Below are positions 23,539 to 34,639 of a stretch of 64,000 bases of DNA, one piece after another. A program made the position numbers and the translations under genes. The stretch covers positions 1,247,501 to 1,311,500 of the forward strand of contig JAPDFW010000070.1 in assembly GCA_028826165.1 (NCBI GenBank), read 5' to 3'. The notes beneath the pieces are model-generated. The model was not told where the DNA came from. It saw only the letters and a program-made list of their open reading frames with translations, and did not search any database. Numbering within the stretch: the first letter of the stretch is position 1; every line of letters starts with the position of its first letter. Source of the DNA: Anaeramoeba ignava (taxonomy: Eukaryota; Metamonada; Anaeramoebidae).

Positions 23539-26004
23539 ATGAATATTTGGGAAATTATTTTAGAAAATAATATTGAAAAATTAAAACAAATTAAAAATAT
23601 TTCTAAAAATCAATTAAAAGAAAGAAAAAAAGGAAAAACAATTTTACATTTTGCAATTAAAAAAAAAGTTTCATTTGAAATTATTGAATATTTAATTTCC
23701 AAAGGAGCTGATATTAATGCAAAAATAGAATATGAAAGAAAAACAGTTTTACATTTTGCTTGTCAATCAAATTCAGTTGAAGTTATTGAATATTTAATTT
23801 CAAAAGGTCTTGATATTAATGCAAAAACAAAATATGAAAGAAAAACAATGTTACATTATGCTTGTCAATCAAATTCAATTGAAATTATTGAATATTTAAT
23901 TTCAAAAGGAGTTTATATTAATGCAAAAACAATTCGAAATGAAACAGTTTTACATTATGCTTGTCAATCAAATTCAATTGAAATTATTGAATATTTAATT
24001 TCAAAAGGAGTTGATATTAATTCAAAAACAGACCGAGATGAAACAGTTTTACATTATGCTTGTAAATCAAATTCAAAAGAAATTATTAAATATTTAATTG
24101 AGAAAGGACTTGATATTAATGCAAAAACAAAATGGAATGAAACAGTTTTACATTTTGCTTGCCAATCAAATTCAAAAGAAATTATTGAATATTTAATTTC
24201 AAAAGGAGTTGATATTAATGCAAAAAATGCTCAAAATAAAACAGTTTTACATTTTGCTTGTCAATCAAATTCAATAGAAGTTATTGAATATTTAATTTCA
24301 AAAGGTCTTGATATTAATGCAAAAGCAAACCGAAATGAAACAGTTTTACATTATGCTTGCCAATCTAATTCAATTAAAGTTATTGAATATTTAATTTCAA
24401 AAGGAGTTGATATTAATGCAAAAACAAGACAATATGAAACAATTTTACATTATGCTTGTCAAAGAAATTCAAAAGAAATTATTGAATATTTAATTTCAAA
24501 AGGAGTTGATATTAATGCAAAAACAGATAGTCATCAAACAGCTTTACATTATGCTTGCAGAAAAAATTCAATAGAAGTTATTGAATATTTAGTTTCAAAA
24601 GGTTTTGATATTAATGCAAAAACAAAAAAGCTTTTTACCTTTTCTCGAGGAAATCAAACACCGTTACATTTTGCTTGTCAATCTAATTCAGTTGAAGTTA
24701 TTGAATATTTAATTTCAAAAGGAGTTGATATTACTTCAAAAACAGATGATAATGAAACAGTTTTACATTTTGCTTGTGAAACAAATTCAATTAAAGTTAT
24801 TGAATATTTAATTTCCAAAGGAGTTGATATTAATGCAAAAACAAAAAAAAATCAAACAGTTTTACATTATGCTTGTCGATTGAATTTAGTTGAAGTTATT
24901 GAATATTTAATTTCCAAAGGAGTTGATATTAATGCAAAAACAATTCAAAATGAAAATGCTTTACATTTTGTTTGCAGAAATAATTTATCATTTGGAATAA
25001 GTGAATATTTAATTTCAAAAGGAATTGATATTAATGCAAAAATGAATGGTGGAATGAGTGTACTTTCATTAGCAATAAATAAACAAAATTATGAACTAAT
25101 CAAAATTTTATTAATGAATGATGTGAATGTTTTTGATTTGAAATTAAATGAAATTACAAATGAATTTATCAAATTATTTTCTCAAATTTATTCAATTAAT
25201 GAAGATATGAACAATTTATTAAAATCAAATCAATTTTCAGATTTAACAATTCAATCAAATGATTATTCCAAATTTTTTGTTCATAAATTAATTCTTTTAA
25301 CAAGATTTGATAACAATGAATCAATTTTACAAAAATTTATAAATATTTGTTATAAAAAATCAAAAGAAGATATTCAATTTATTTTAAATTTTATTTATAC
25401 AGGATTTATTGATTTTGAAAAACTTAAAAACAATTTATCAATTAATCAAAATCAAAATCAAAATCAAAATCAAATTCAAAATCAAAATAAAATTCAAAAT
25501 CAAAATCAAAATCAAATTGAAAATATTGAAGAATACCAAAACGAATATTTAAATGAATTAAAATCAAAAAAATCAAAAATAAAAGAATTTTTAAAAGAAA
25601 TTGAATTTAAAAAAGAATGGATTAAAATAAAAAAAGGAAGAAAAGGAATAATAAAAGATTTATCAAAATTATATGAAAAAGAAGAAACAAAAAATTTCAA
25701 AATAATTTGTTCAAATGAAAAAGAAATTAAAGTTCATAAATTAATATTAATAATAAGAAGTGAATTATTTAAAGCAATGTTTGAATTAAATATTCAAGAT
25801 TCAACAAATCAAGTTCATGATTATTCTAAAAAAAGAAATGAAACAATTCAACAATTTATTTATTTTCTTTATCATGATGAATTTAAAATTGAAACTAATA
25901 AGAATAAAAATTATGAAGAAATTAATGAAGAACTTGAAGATATTAAAGATTATTTCCAATTAAATCCAAATTCAATTATTGATTTAATTTTAAACAAAAT
26001 TTAA
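23539..26004 (+). CDS. Ankyrin-repeat double-BTB protein, copy C (intact)
   Basis: Intact single-exon 821-aa member of the tandem trio. A short helical N-terminus (MNIWEIILENNIEKLKQIKN) is followed by about 14 ankyrin repeats of 33 residues (consensus NETVLHFACQSNS, then IEVIEYLISKGVDINAKT) at residues about 35-520. A BTB-like domain follows at about 560-630 (SDLTIQSNDYSKFFVHKLIL), then a short Asn/Gln linker (635-665), a charged helix, and a second BTB at about 715-815 (NFKIICSNEKEIKVHKLILI). The arrangement equals animal ABTB1: ankyrins followed by two BTBs. BTB proteins of this kind often act as cullin-3 substrate adaptors, but no substrate can be inferred. It has no introns, unlike the related gene immediately downstream. 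The start matches the shared 5' leader of the family. Confidence 0.85.
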   Translation: MNIWEIILENNIEKLKQIKNISKNQLKERKKGKTILHFAIKKKVSFEIIEYLISKGADINAKIEYERKTVLHFACQSNSVEVIEYLISKGLDINAKTKYERKTMLHYACQSNSIEIIEYLISKGVYINAKTIRNETVLHYACQSNSIEIIEYLISKGVDINSKTDRDETVLHYACKSNSKEIIKYLIEKGLDINAKTKWNETVLHFACQSNSKEIIEYLISKGVDINAKNAQNKTVLHFACQSNSIEVIEYLISKGLDINAKANRNETVLHYACQSNSIKVIEYLISKGVDINAKTRQYETILHYACQRNSKEIIEYLISKGVDINAKTDSHQTALHYACRKNSIEVIEYLVSKGFDINAKTKKLFTFSRGNQTPLHFACQSNSVEVIEYLISKGVDITSKTDDNETVLHFACETNSIKVIEYLISKGVDINAKTKKNQTVLHYACRLNLVEVIEYLISKGVDINAKTIQNENALHFVCRNNLSFGISEYLISKGIDINAKMNGGMSVLSLAINKQNYELIKILLMNDVNVFDLKLNEITNEFIKLFSQIYSINEDMNNLLKSNQFSDLTIQSNDYSKFFVHKLILLTRFDNNESILQKFINICYKKSKEDIQFILNFIYTGFIDFEKLKNNLSINQNQNQNQNQIQNQNKIQNQNQNQIENIEEYQNEYLNELKSKKSKIKEFLKEIEFKKEWIKIKKGRKGIIKDLSKLYEKEETKNFKIICSNEKEIKVHKLILIIRSELFKAMFELNIQDSTNQVHDYSKKRNETIQQFIYFLYHDEFKIETNKNKNYEEINEELEDIKDYFQLNPNSIIDLILNKI

Positions 26005-26076
26005 TCAAAAAATTTTTTTTCATTTTTCATTTTTTTCATTTTTTTCAATTTTTTTCAATAAAAAATAAAAAAGAAA

Positions 26077-28206
26077 ATGTATAAAAAAAGATACAGAAAG
26101 AAAAAGAAAAGAGAAAATAGGGAAAATAAATATGAGATTTGTCGAGCTGCAGAAGTTGGAGATTATTCAAAAGTTGTGAAATTATTAAATGAAAATCATG
26201 ATCCAAATCAAAAAGATTCAGTAAAAAATAAATAAATGAAAATTGAATTATTGAAAACTTATTGAAAACTTATTTGAAAATTATTTAAAAATTTAGTTTG
26301 GAAGAACACCTCTTTATTATGCTTGTAGAAATGGATTTCTTAATATTGCAAAACTTGTTCATAAAAATGGAGCAACAATTGATAATTCAATTGATGGAGT
26401 TAAAAATTAAAATTAAAATTAAAAATCAAAATTAAAATTAATATTAAAATTAAAATTAAAATTAAAATTAAAATTAAAATTAAAATTAAAATTAAAATTA
26501 AAATTAAAATTAAAATTAAAATTAAAATTAAAATTAAAATTAAAATTAAAATCAAAATCAAAATCAAAATTAAAATTAAAATCAAAATCAAAATAAAAAT
26601 CAAAATTAAAATTAAAATTAAAATCAAAATCAAAATTAAAATTAAAATCAAAATCAAAATCAAAATTAAAATTAAAATTAAAATTAAAATCAAAATTAAA
26701 ATTAAAATTAAAATTAAAATCAAAATTAAAATTAAAATTAAAATTTAAATTAAAATTAGTCTGTAAAAATTCCTTTAAATTTTTTAATAAAATAAACCAA
26801 AATTCTTTTTATTGATGTAAAAATTTCTTTTATCTAGAAATTTACTGTTTTTCATGCAGCTTGTTATCATAATAGACCAGATACACTTAGATATGCTCTT
26901 AAATTAGAAGAGAAAGAATTGGATACTAAAACTAATATGTTTAGTGGAGATTTTGTAATTTAAAAAATAATAATAATAAAAGAATGAGAATAATTTAAAT
27001 TTTAATTAAATAAGTCTGTAACTTCATTTCTTAATTTTTGAGTTTATTTTTAGTATTGATTTTTTATTATATATTTAAATATAGAATCAAAATGCTTTTT
27101 CTTGGATGTATTCCCCAACTTTAGATTTATTAAAAGTTTTAGTAGATCGTTATGGAGAAATTGATTCATATTTTGTAAATAATATTAATTTTAATTTTGA
27201 TTTTAATTTTAATTTTAATTTTGATTTTAATTTAATTTTGATTTTTAATTTTAATTTTAATTATGATTTTGATTTTGATTTTGATTTTAATTTTGATTTT
27301 GATTTTGATTTTGATTTTGATTTTGATTTTGATTTTGATTTTTAATTTTAATTTTGATTTTGATTTTGATTTTAATTTTAATTTTAATTTTGATTTTGAT
27401 TTTGATTTTAATTTTTAATTTTAATTTTAATTTTGATTTTGATTTTGATTTTTAATTTTGATTTTGATTTTAATTTTGATTTTTGATTTTAATTTTAATT
27501 TTAATTTTAATTTTAATTTTAGAAATTATCAGATGAACAAAAAAAATCCCTTTCAGAATATCGAACTTCAACACTTTGTTCAGATTTTCTCACATTTTAC
27601 GAATCAAAAGAAGGAAGTGATATTCAAATCACAAACAAAATTTCTGTTCATAGTTTCATAATAAAATCAAGAATTCCAAAAGGAATGGAAACAATAGATA
27701 TTTTAAAACAACAAGAAGAAAAGATTTTGGATAATTTTTTTCAATGGGCATATGGAAAAGGAATCAAAGAATTGGATTCACATGATGAACTAAATTCTTT
27801 AGCAATTCTTTTAGGATTTTCAAATGGAATCATTGATTTAGTGAAAAAACAAAAAAGAAAAGGATTGATTCAAGATTTCCAAAAAATGAACAATGAAAAT
27901 ATCGAAAAAGATTTTATTATTCTTTGTGGAGATGATAAGATTCCTGTTCATAAACAAATGTTATGGGCAAGATCTAATTTATTTCGTGGAATGTTCTTGT
28001 CTGTTTCTGATGATTCTAATTCTGCTCCTGATTTTAGTGGAAGAAGTTGTCAAGCTATTAAAGTTTTCGTTCGATTTCTTTATGAAGATGAAATTGATCC
28101 AAAAACTCCAAAAAAAATTCTTCATGAATTATCTGATGCTGATGATTATTATCAATTATCAATTAATTCAGATTTTCAACAAAAACTTAAGAAAATTCTG
28201 AATTAA
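26077..28206 (+). CDS. ABTB1-like ankyrin and double-BTB protein, five exons
   Basis: Five exons (26077-26220, 26297-26398, 26838-26954, 27085-27174, 27523-28206) give 378 aa; all four introns are phase 0. Exon 1 (ICRAAEVGDYSKVVKLLNEN) and exon 2 (FGRTPLYYACRNGFLNIAKL) form ankyrin repeats like those at the start of ABTB1. Exons 3 and 4 hold further repeats (FHAACYHNRPDTLRYALKLE). Exon 5 encodes two BTB domains, the first around GSDIQITNKISVHSFIIKSR and the second around DFIILCGDDKIPVHKQMLWA, with a helix between them (GIIDLVKKQKRKGLIQDFQK). That helix and the BTB order match the KKGRKGIIKDLSKLY helix of copies A-C, so this gene is their divergent, intron-containing relative. It is a probable cullin-3 type adaptor or scaffold; the animal orthologue BPOZ is linked to PTEN signalling and elongation factor 1A. 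Confidence 0.8.
26399..26837. repeat. Intron 2 of ABTB1-like gene, AAATTA hexamer array
   Basis: 439-nt intron in which about 350 nt are AAATTA hexamers with scattered CAAAAT variants. The last 80 nt before TTTATCTAG are unique sequence. Confidence 0.85.
27175..27522. repeat. Intron 4 of ABTB1-like gene, ATTTTG/ATTTTA array
   Basis: 348-nt intron starting GTAAATAATA and ending TTTTAG, made of TTTTGA and TTTTAA hexamers. This is the reverse complement of the CAAAAT family seen elsewhere. Apparent Asp-Phe open frames here are by-products. Confidence 0.85.
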
Positions 28207-28224
28207 TCAATTATTTCATATTTT

Positions 28225-28870
28225 TTTAAAAAAAATGGGAATTATTTTGATTTATTGATTATTTTGATTTAATACTTATTTTCTATTTTTTAAAAGAATT
28301 TTATTTACCTTCTTTATTAATTAAATTGAATTTTGTTTTAAAAAAAATGATAAAAATATTTATTATTTTTTTAACAAAAATGGGAATTATTTTGATTTAT
28401 TGATTATTTTGATTTAATACTTATTTTCTATTTTTTAAAAGAATTTTATTTACCTTCTTTATTAATTAAATTGAATTTTGTTTTAAAAAAAAAACAAAAA
28501 GAATTATTATTTTTAACAAAAATGGGAATTATTCATTTTTTTATTTTGATTTAATATTTATTTTTTATTTTTTAAAAGAATTTTATTTACCTTCTTTTTT
28601 AATTAAATTGAATTTTGTTTTAAAAAAAATGATAAAAATAATTATTATTTTTTTAACAAAAATGGGAATTATTTTGATTTATTGATTATTTTGATTTAAT
28701 ACTTATTTTCTATTTTTAAAAAATTTTATTTACCTTCTTTATTAATTAAATTGAATTTTGTTTTAAAAAAAATGATAAAAATAATTATTATTTTTTTAAC
28801 AAAAATGGGAATTATTTTGATTTATTGATTATTTTGATTTAATACTTATTTTTTTTTTAAAATATTTTTA
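28225..28870. repeat. Minisatellite of about 142 bp, 4.5 copies
   Basis: The 758 bp between the ABTB1-like stop and CNOT2 are largely one tandem repeat. The marker ATGGGAATTATT recurs at 28235, 28380, 28522, 28662 and 28805 (spacings 145, 142, 140, 143). Each unit holds ATTGATTATTTTGATTTAAT, then TTTACCTTCTTTATTAATTA and a GTTTTAAAAAAAATGATAAA block. There is no coding content. Confidence 0.9.
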
Positions 28871-28964
28871 AAAATTTTTAAAAATTGTTTTGATTTTAAA
28901 AAGAATTATTTTTCATTTTTTTCATTTTTTTTCTTTTTTATTTTTTCTTTTTTATAATTAAATT

Positions 28965-31172
28965 ATGGCAAGAAATCGAATAGTAAATTTACAAAATTTT
29001 CAACAACAAAGACTTTATTATCCAAATTTAGAAAATTCAAATTTTACAAATATGCAATATTCTAATGAATTTGAATATGAACCTCAAAATTCTTATCAGG
29101 AATTCTCACCTACTCATGATGGAGAGGTATTTTCAATAATAAACAATTAATCCATATTTTTTTGTTTATATTTATTTTTTTTAAAAAAAATTTTTTTTAA
29201 AAAAATTGTTTTGATTTTAAATTGAAAATTTTTAAAAGCAAATTTATGGATATGATCCAAATTATTCAGGGAGATTACCTCAAGAAATGCCTCGAATGAC
29301 ACCTCAATATCAACCACAAATACCTAATTATTCAGCTATGAGAATGAATCCTGTTCAATTATCAAATCCTCAATATCCTCAAAATTATGGAATGAAAAGA
29401 AATATACCATTAAATTATGAGGGTGTTTATTATTTAATATTTAATATTTAATATTTAATATTTAATATTTAATATTTATTATTTAATATTTTTATATTTT
29501 ATATTTTTAATATTTAATATTTAATATTTAAAATTTATTATTTTTATATTTATTATTTAATATTTATTATTTAATATTTAATATTTTTAATATTTTATTA
29601 TTTAATATTTATTAATTAATATTTATTATTTAATATTTATTAATTTATATTTATTATTAAATATTTAATATTTAATATTTATTAATTAATATTTATTATA
29701 TTTTATATTTAATATTTATTATTTAATATTTAATATTTTTAATATTTAATATTTTTTAATATTTTATATTTTTAATATTTTATATTTTATATTTAATATT
29801 TAATATTTATTATATTTAATAAAAAGAAAATGAAAGAATGCAACCAATAAATCAAAATGAATATGAAGAAACACATGATTATCGGATGATGAATACACAA
29901 AGATTCCCAAATACAAATCAACAAAACTACAATTCCCTTCAACAATATCAACAAAACACTTTTCAACAACAAATTCGAGATCCAAATACATTTGGATTCA
30001 GCGAACATACATATGAAGAACAACAAACACAACCACAACAAACAACATATCCACAATCAAACTTACTTAGGAGACAAAACATCCCACGAATACCAGTGCA
30101 CTTTGAACAACAACCCACTCATTCACAATATGAAGTTAATTATAGTAATGAATATCCCTATTATGAAGTTCAAAATTCCAAAGATTATGTCCAACAAACA
30201 GATCAATATCTCCAACAAGAATATCTAAAAACAAAGCTTAAAATGAGTCCTAATAAAACTCCCACAAACGGATTTCCTGTACAAATACAAGAAAATCCAG
30301 AAATTAAATATCAAGTGAATCAAATTCAAAATGAATCTCAATTTCAAATTTCATCTCAAAATCAATTCAAGAAAAATAGTGCAGATTTCCAAAAATTGCA
30401 ATCAAAGGATGATGTTCCACATTTAATTGAACCGCAATATCGCCAAATAAAATTTCTTGAAAATAATATGAATCAAGTTAAATTAGAAGATTCAATTGAA
30501 TTAAAAGAAGAAGTTAATATGCATGGATTATCGAAAATTATTGATTTATTAGATTCGGAAAATATAGACTTAAAAACTCTCTCAATAGGAATGGATCTCA
30601 CATCTCTAGGTCTTAATCTTGATTCACCAGAGTAAAACCAAAAAACATTTCTAATCCATTTTATTTATATTTTATTAATTAAATATTTTTTTCAAAAAAT
30701 CAAAAAATCAAAAAATCAAAAAATCTAAAAAAAATATTACTTTTTTTATTCTATAATTATAACTTTTGATCGGAAAAATTGCAGAAATATCTCGAGAACA
30801 TTCACTTCTCCTTGGGGAGAAGACCAAATTCTATACCAATTACCAGAATCTTATAAACTTGATCAAGTCGACTATGGACTTTCTCCTAAATTAATTGCTA
30901 ATTTTACAGACACAACACTTTTCTACATCTTCCATTACTCAAATAACCAGCAAGCTATTGACATGGCAACACAATCCCTGTTTAACAAAGGTTGGTATTT
31001 TAATCATAAGCTTGGGATTTGGTTGAAAAGAGCACAAAATCCAAAAACTCAAACAAATACTTTTGAAATTGGATCTTATATTTTCTTTGATTATCAAAAT
31101 TTTGAACAATTACAACAAGATAATTTCAAATTATTTTATGAAGATATTTCTTCAATGATTCACAATAAGTGA
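28965..31172 (+). CDS. CNOT2: CNOT2, CCR4-NOT complex subunit 2 (NOT2)
   Basis: Scaffold subunit of the CCR4-NOT deadenylase, acting in cytoplasmic mRNA decay and in repression. Four exons (28965-29126, 29239-29422, 29827-30631, 30785-31172) give 512 aa; phases agree throughout. The first 340 residues are a low-complexity Gln/Asn/Tyr/Pro-rich region. The C-terminal NOT2/3/5 domain (about residues 347-512) begins HGLSKIIDLLDSENIDLKTL and continues through GMDLTSLGLNLDSPEN, TFTSPW, TLFYIFHYSNNQQAIDMATQ, LFNKGWYFNHKLGIWLKRAQ and TNTFEIGSYIFFDYQNF. Each of these aligns with human CNOT2 motifs (DLTTLGLNLNSPEN, SPW, LFNRDWRYHKEERVW, KTNTYERGTYYFFD). Intron 3 splits the Glu of SPEN exactly. The start is the first ATG after a CATTTTT element. 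Confidence 0.95.
29423..29826. repeat. CNOT2 intron 2, TTTAATA repeat
   Basis: 404-nt intron of TTTAATA/TTATTTAATA units, closely similar in sequence type to NSA2 intron 1. Limits GTGTTTATT...AAAAAG are chosen because they keep phase 1 between LNYE and ENERMQ. Confidence 0.75.
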
Positions 31173-31451
31173 TTTTCTTTATTAATTTAAAAACAAAAAC
31201 AAAAACAAAAACAAAAACAAAACAAAAATTAAAACAAAAACTAAAAAGATTATTTTCCTTTTGAATAAATTCTTTTTTCTTTTTAAAAATTATCTTCTTT
31301 TGTTGTTTGTTGTTTGTTTTTTATTTTTGTTTTTTTGAAAGAAAAAGAAAAAAAATTTCGAAAAAAAAAAGTGTCAAAAAAAAGAAAAAGAAAATTAAAT
31401 TGGATTTGATTGGATTGAAAAAAAAAAAGAAGAAGAAAAAAAAAACGGAAA

Positions 31452-32189
31452 TTAATTTTCTTTCTTAGAATTATCTTCTTGTTTGCTTTTTGCGATTCTT
31501 TTTTCTCTTCTATGTTTCAAATACAAAGTAGCAAAAGTACCCAAAATAACTTGAAAAATAGAATAAAAGCACCAAATTGAAGCCCATTCATCTTTATTCC
31601 TAGAAAGATAGTAACCAAGAACAGGACCAGTAATAAGAAGAACCAAAGTAGCAATTTTCGATCCAATCAACAAAGGAGGAACAAACATCATAAAAGCATG
31701 AATAAAAGCGCCAGGAGTGAAGTAATTAGGGGCTCTCAAAACAAGCTGCCATTTAAAATGAACTGTACCATCGAATGTGCAAGTTCTAGCGCCGCATAAG
31801 GGATCCAAATTGGTGTCACAAGGAAAAGGCGAAGTCCATAAAAATCGAGTGAACATGAATGTTCCGCTGATGATACACATCGGCAGGATCAGCTTGCTGT
31901 AAAAGGGTCTGCGTCTTTGGGTGTCGTAAGAGGCGAGGATGTTCGAAAAAAGTGGTTGGAATGAAATGTGAAGATATCCTATCCAAGTTAGATATATATT
32001 CACTTGCGAATTGCAATCGTTCACCCAATAATACTGGAAGAATTGTAGGATCTCCATTGCTGTGAAATAATCTGATGGATATACTAATCTCCATATGTCT
32101 TTGTCTTTTCTGTACCGAATTCGTAAATATATTGATAATATTATCCCAATAACTGATAATACTAATGAAATTGGTTGTGAGAAACACAT
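31452..32189 (-). CDS. DUF5765-type multi-pass membrane protein
   Basis: 245-aa protein with about seven hydrophobic segments and a charged C-terminal tail (KHRREKRIAKSKQEDNSKKE). The pattern matches the DUF5765 family: N-terminal Met-Cys-Phe-Ser, an MEILQ motif at residue 45, Asp-Cys at 58-59, GYLHISFQP at 71-79, an LCGARTC block, GSKIATLVLLITGPVLGYYL and DEWASIWCFYSI. The family is common in bacteria and patchy in eukaryotes as far as I recall. Function is unknown; the Cys, His and Gln residues in membrane segments could bind a ligand or metal, but this is speculation. Base use is visibly less AT-rich than neighbours around 31730-31930 (for example GTGCAAGTTCTAGCGCCGC), which could reflect strong protein constraint or a transferred gene. 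Single exon. It converges on CNOT2 and lies downstream of rhomboid on the same strand. Confidence 0.7.
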   Translation of the reverse strand: MCFSQPISLVLSVIGIILSIYLRIRYRKDKDIWRLVYPSDYFTAMEILQFFQYYWVNDCNSQVNIYLTWIGYLHISFQPLFSNILASYDTQRRRPFYSKLILPMCIISGTFMFTRFLWTSPFPCDTNLDPLCGARTCTFDGTVHFKWQLVLRAPNYFTPGAFIHAFMMFVPPLLIGSKIATLVLLITGPVLGYYLSRNKDEWASIWCFYSIFQVILGTFATLYLKHRREKRIAKSKQEDNSKKEN

Positions 32190-32605
32190 CTTTTTAATTT
32201 AGATATTCAAAAATAAAATTTTTTATTATTGATGAATTGGAAAAATGAAAATTGAAAAAATGAAAAATGAAAAAATGAAAAAAAATTTTTTTTCTTCTTT
32301 CAGTTTATTTAAAAAAAAAAAAACAAAACAAAACAAAACAAAACAAGAAGAAGAATAATTTAAAAAAAAATTAAATTCTTCTTCTAAATTTGAAATTGAA
32401 ATAGATTTAGATTTGGATTTGGGAATTGATTTAGATTTGGAAATTGAAATTGAAATAGATTTATATTTAGATTTGGATTTGGGAATTGATTTAGATTTAG
32501 AAATTGAAATAGATTTAAATTGATTTATATTTAGATTTAGAAATTAAAATTGATTTATATTTAGATTTAGATTTGGATTTAGATTTGGAAATTGAAATTT
32601 CAATT
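32190..32605. repeat. Intergenic repeats between rhomboid and DUF5765 gene
   Basis: 416 bp. The left part has the minus-strand AAAATGAAAAA promoter-like element (32240-32285) and an (AAACA)n tract. The right part (32370-32600) is a degenerate GATTTAGATTTGG/GAAATTGAAATTGA repeat. No gene is seen. Confidence 0.75.
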
Positions 32606-34531
32606 TTATTCTATATCTGTTTTTTCATGTCCAACTGGAATATCAACTGAATCACACCAAGATTTAATTGGAAGACAAGTTATATATTTACAAAATTTAC
32701 AGGAAGATAAAGCATTAGCATTTTTAAAAAAAAGATAAAATCCAACTCCAAAATAAGTTCCTAAAAATAAAAAACTAATTAAAACTAAAATTCCTCTTGA
32801 TTTTCTTAATCGAATATTTGGTAATAAAATCAATCCAGAAAAAGTGCCAGTTAAAAACCCACCTTTTAAATTAGAATTAAAATTAAAATCAAATAAAAAA
32901 TTAAAATTAAAATTAAAATTAAAATTAAAATTAAAATCAAAATTTAAAATTAGAATTAAAATTAAAATTAAAATTAAAATTTAAATTAAAAATTAAAATT
33001 AAAATTAAAATTAAAATCGGATAAAAATTAAAATCGGATAAAAAATTAAAATTAAATTATTTACCTAAATGTGCGAAATTATCAACAGATGGAAGTAAAC
33101 CAGTTCCAAAAGAAATTATAATTACCAAAATCATTTTAAATAAAGTTAAACGAGGACTTTCAATTTCTTTCCAACTATGAAATAAATCACAAAACAAAAC
33201 AGCAAATATACCATATAAAGAACCTGAAGGACCAACTTGAAGCATATATGGAAGAAAAACAGTACTTGCAAGAACTCCTCCAATTCCTGATACAAAATAT
33301 ATTATTATTGTTCTTATAATTCCAAATGTAGTTTCTAATTGTTTCCCTCCTTTCCATTGAAAAAATAAATTCATCAATAAATGTAGTATTCCAACATGTA
33401 GAAAAATTGGTGTAACAAATCTATAATATTGTCCATCTTTCATTTTAGGTTCATCTATTTTGATTTAGATTTAGATTTAGATTTTGATTTTGATTTTGAT
33501 TTAGATTTTGATTTAGATTTTGATTTTAATTTTGATTTTAATTTCAATTTTGATTTTAATTTTGATTTTAATTTTGATTTTGATTTTGATTTTAATTTAT
33601 ATTTTGATTTTGATTTTGATTTTCAATTTTAATTTTAATTTAGATTTAGATTTTAATTTTGATTTTAATTTTGATTTTAATTTTGATTTTAATTTCAATT
33701 TTGATTTTAATTTTGATTTTGATTTAGATTTTGATTTTAATTTTGATTTATATTTTGATTTTAATTTTGATTTTTATTTTGATTTTGATTTTGATTTTGA
33801 TTTTGATTTTGATTTAGATTTTGATTTTGATTTTGATTTAGATTTTGATTTTAATTTTGATTTTGATTTTGATTTTGATTTTGATTTTGATTTAGATTTT
33901 GATTTTTATTTTGATTTTGATTTTGATTTTGATTTTGATTTTGATTTATATTTTGATTTAGATTTTGATTTTGATTTTGATTTATATATAAAATTTGGAT
34001 TGATCATTTATTTAATATTGGATTAATGAATATTTGGATTGATAAAAAATATGAAAATAAACTACATTTAGCACCTAAATCAATAAGAACAGAAACAGAA
34101 GGACCAAACCAAGGATTAACAGAAAAAGATTGAAAACCTTTATTTTTAATAATTTCAACACATAACATAATAATATGAACGATTGAAATAAAGATAATAA
34201 ACCAAGGGCGACGAATAACAGGTTCTTCATATAAAATTTGAGTTTTTGGACGAGGTTGACTGTCTTCAGAATCCATTTCTGGAACATCAACTGAAACATC
34301 TGTTTCATTTTCTGTTATTGTTGTTGGATTCACTAAATCTTCTGCTAAAAATTCAAGTGAAATATCTTCTTGATGATTTATTATCGATCTTGCTTTCTGA
34401 AAACTCGTAAATTTATCCCATTCTTGATTAAATGTTTTTTGTTTGTTTTTTGATAAAATTCCAAGTGTTCCAAGTATCGAATTCGAAAAACTTCTTTCAC
34501 TTTTTTCTTTTGAATTTTTTTTGTTTGCCAT
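32606..34531 (-). CDS. Rhomboid-family intramembrane serine protease
   Basis: Three exons on the minus strand (34531-34066, 33454-33065, 32862-32606) give 370 aa; both introns are phase 1. Residues 1-105 are a polar cytosolic domain. Membrane segments start at RPWFIIFISIVHIIMLCVEI. The junction reads DLGAKYEPKMKDGQYYRFVT, followed by PIFLHVGILHLLMNLFFQW as in rhomboids. The catalytic Ser (GPSGS, S232) and His (VDNFAHLGGF, H284) are both present, so it should be active. Intron 2 falls inside the AHLGG motif and splicing restores it. The C-terminal tail has a Cys-rich piece (SCKFCKYITCLPIKSWCDS). The closest type is the secretory-pathway or plasma-membrane rhomboids of plants and animals (RHBDL/RBL). 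Substrates are unknown. Confidence 0.93.
33455..34065. repeat. Rhomboid intron 1, TTTTGA hexamer array
   Basis: 611-nt intron almost wholly made of TTTTGA, TTTTAA and TTTAGA hexamers on the plus strand (CAAAAT family on the coding strand). Open Asp-Phe frames in it are artefacts of the repeat. Confidence 0.9.
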
Positions 34532-34639
34532 ATTTAATGAAAAAAGAAAAAGAAAAAAGAAAAAAATGAAAAAAAAATTTTTTTATTTTTGATTTATTTT
34601 TGATTTATTTTTGATTTATTTTTGCTGACAGATCAAAAT

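Noticed and set aside
26400-26723. Reverse Ile-Leu open frame
   Set aside because: It is the AAATTA array inside intron 2 of the ABTB1-like gene.
31816-32187. Second minus-strand frame overlapping the DUF5765-like gene
   Set aside because: The 245-aa frame has the membrane segments and family motifs; the overlapping frame is a shadow.
33429-34026. Forward Asp-Phe open frames
   Set aside because: They fall inside rhomboid intron 1, whose limits are fixed by conserved exon sequence and phase.
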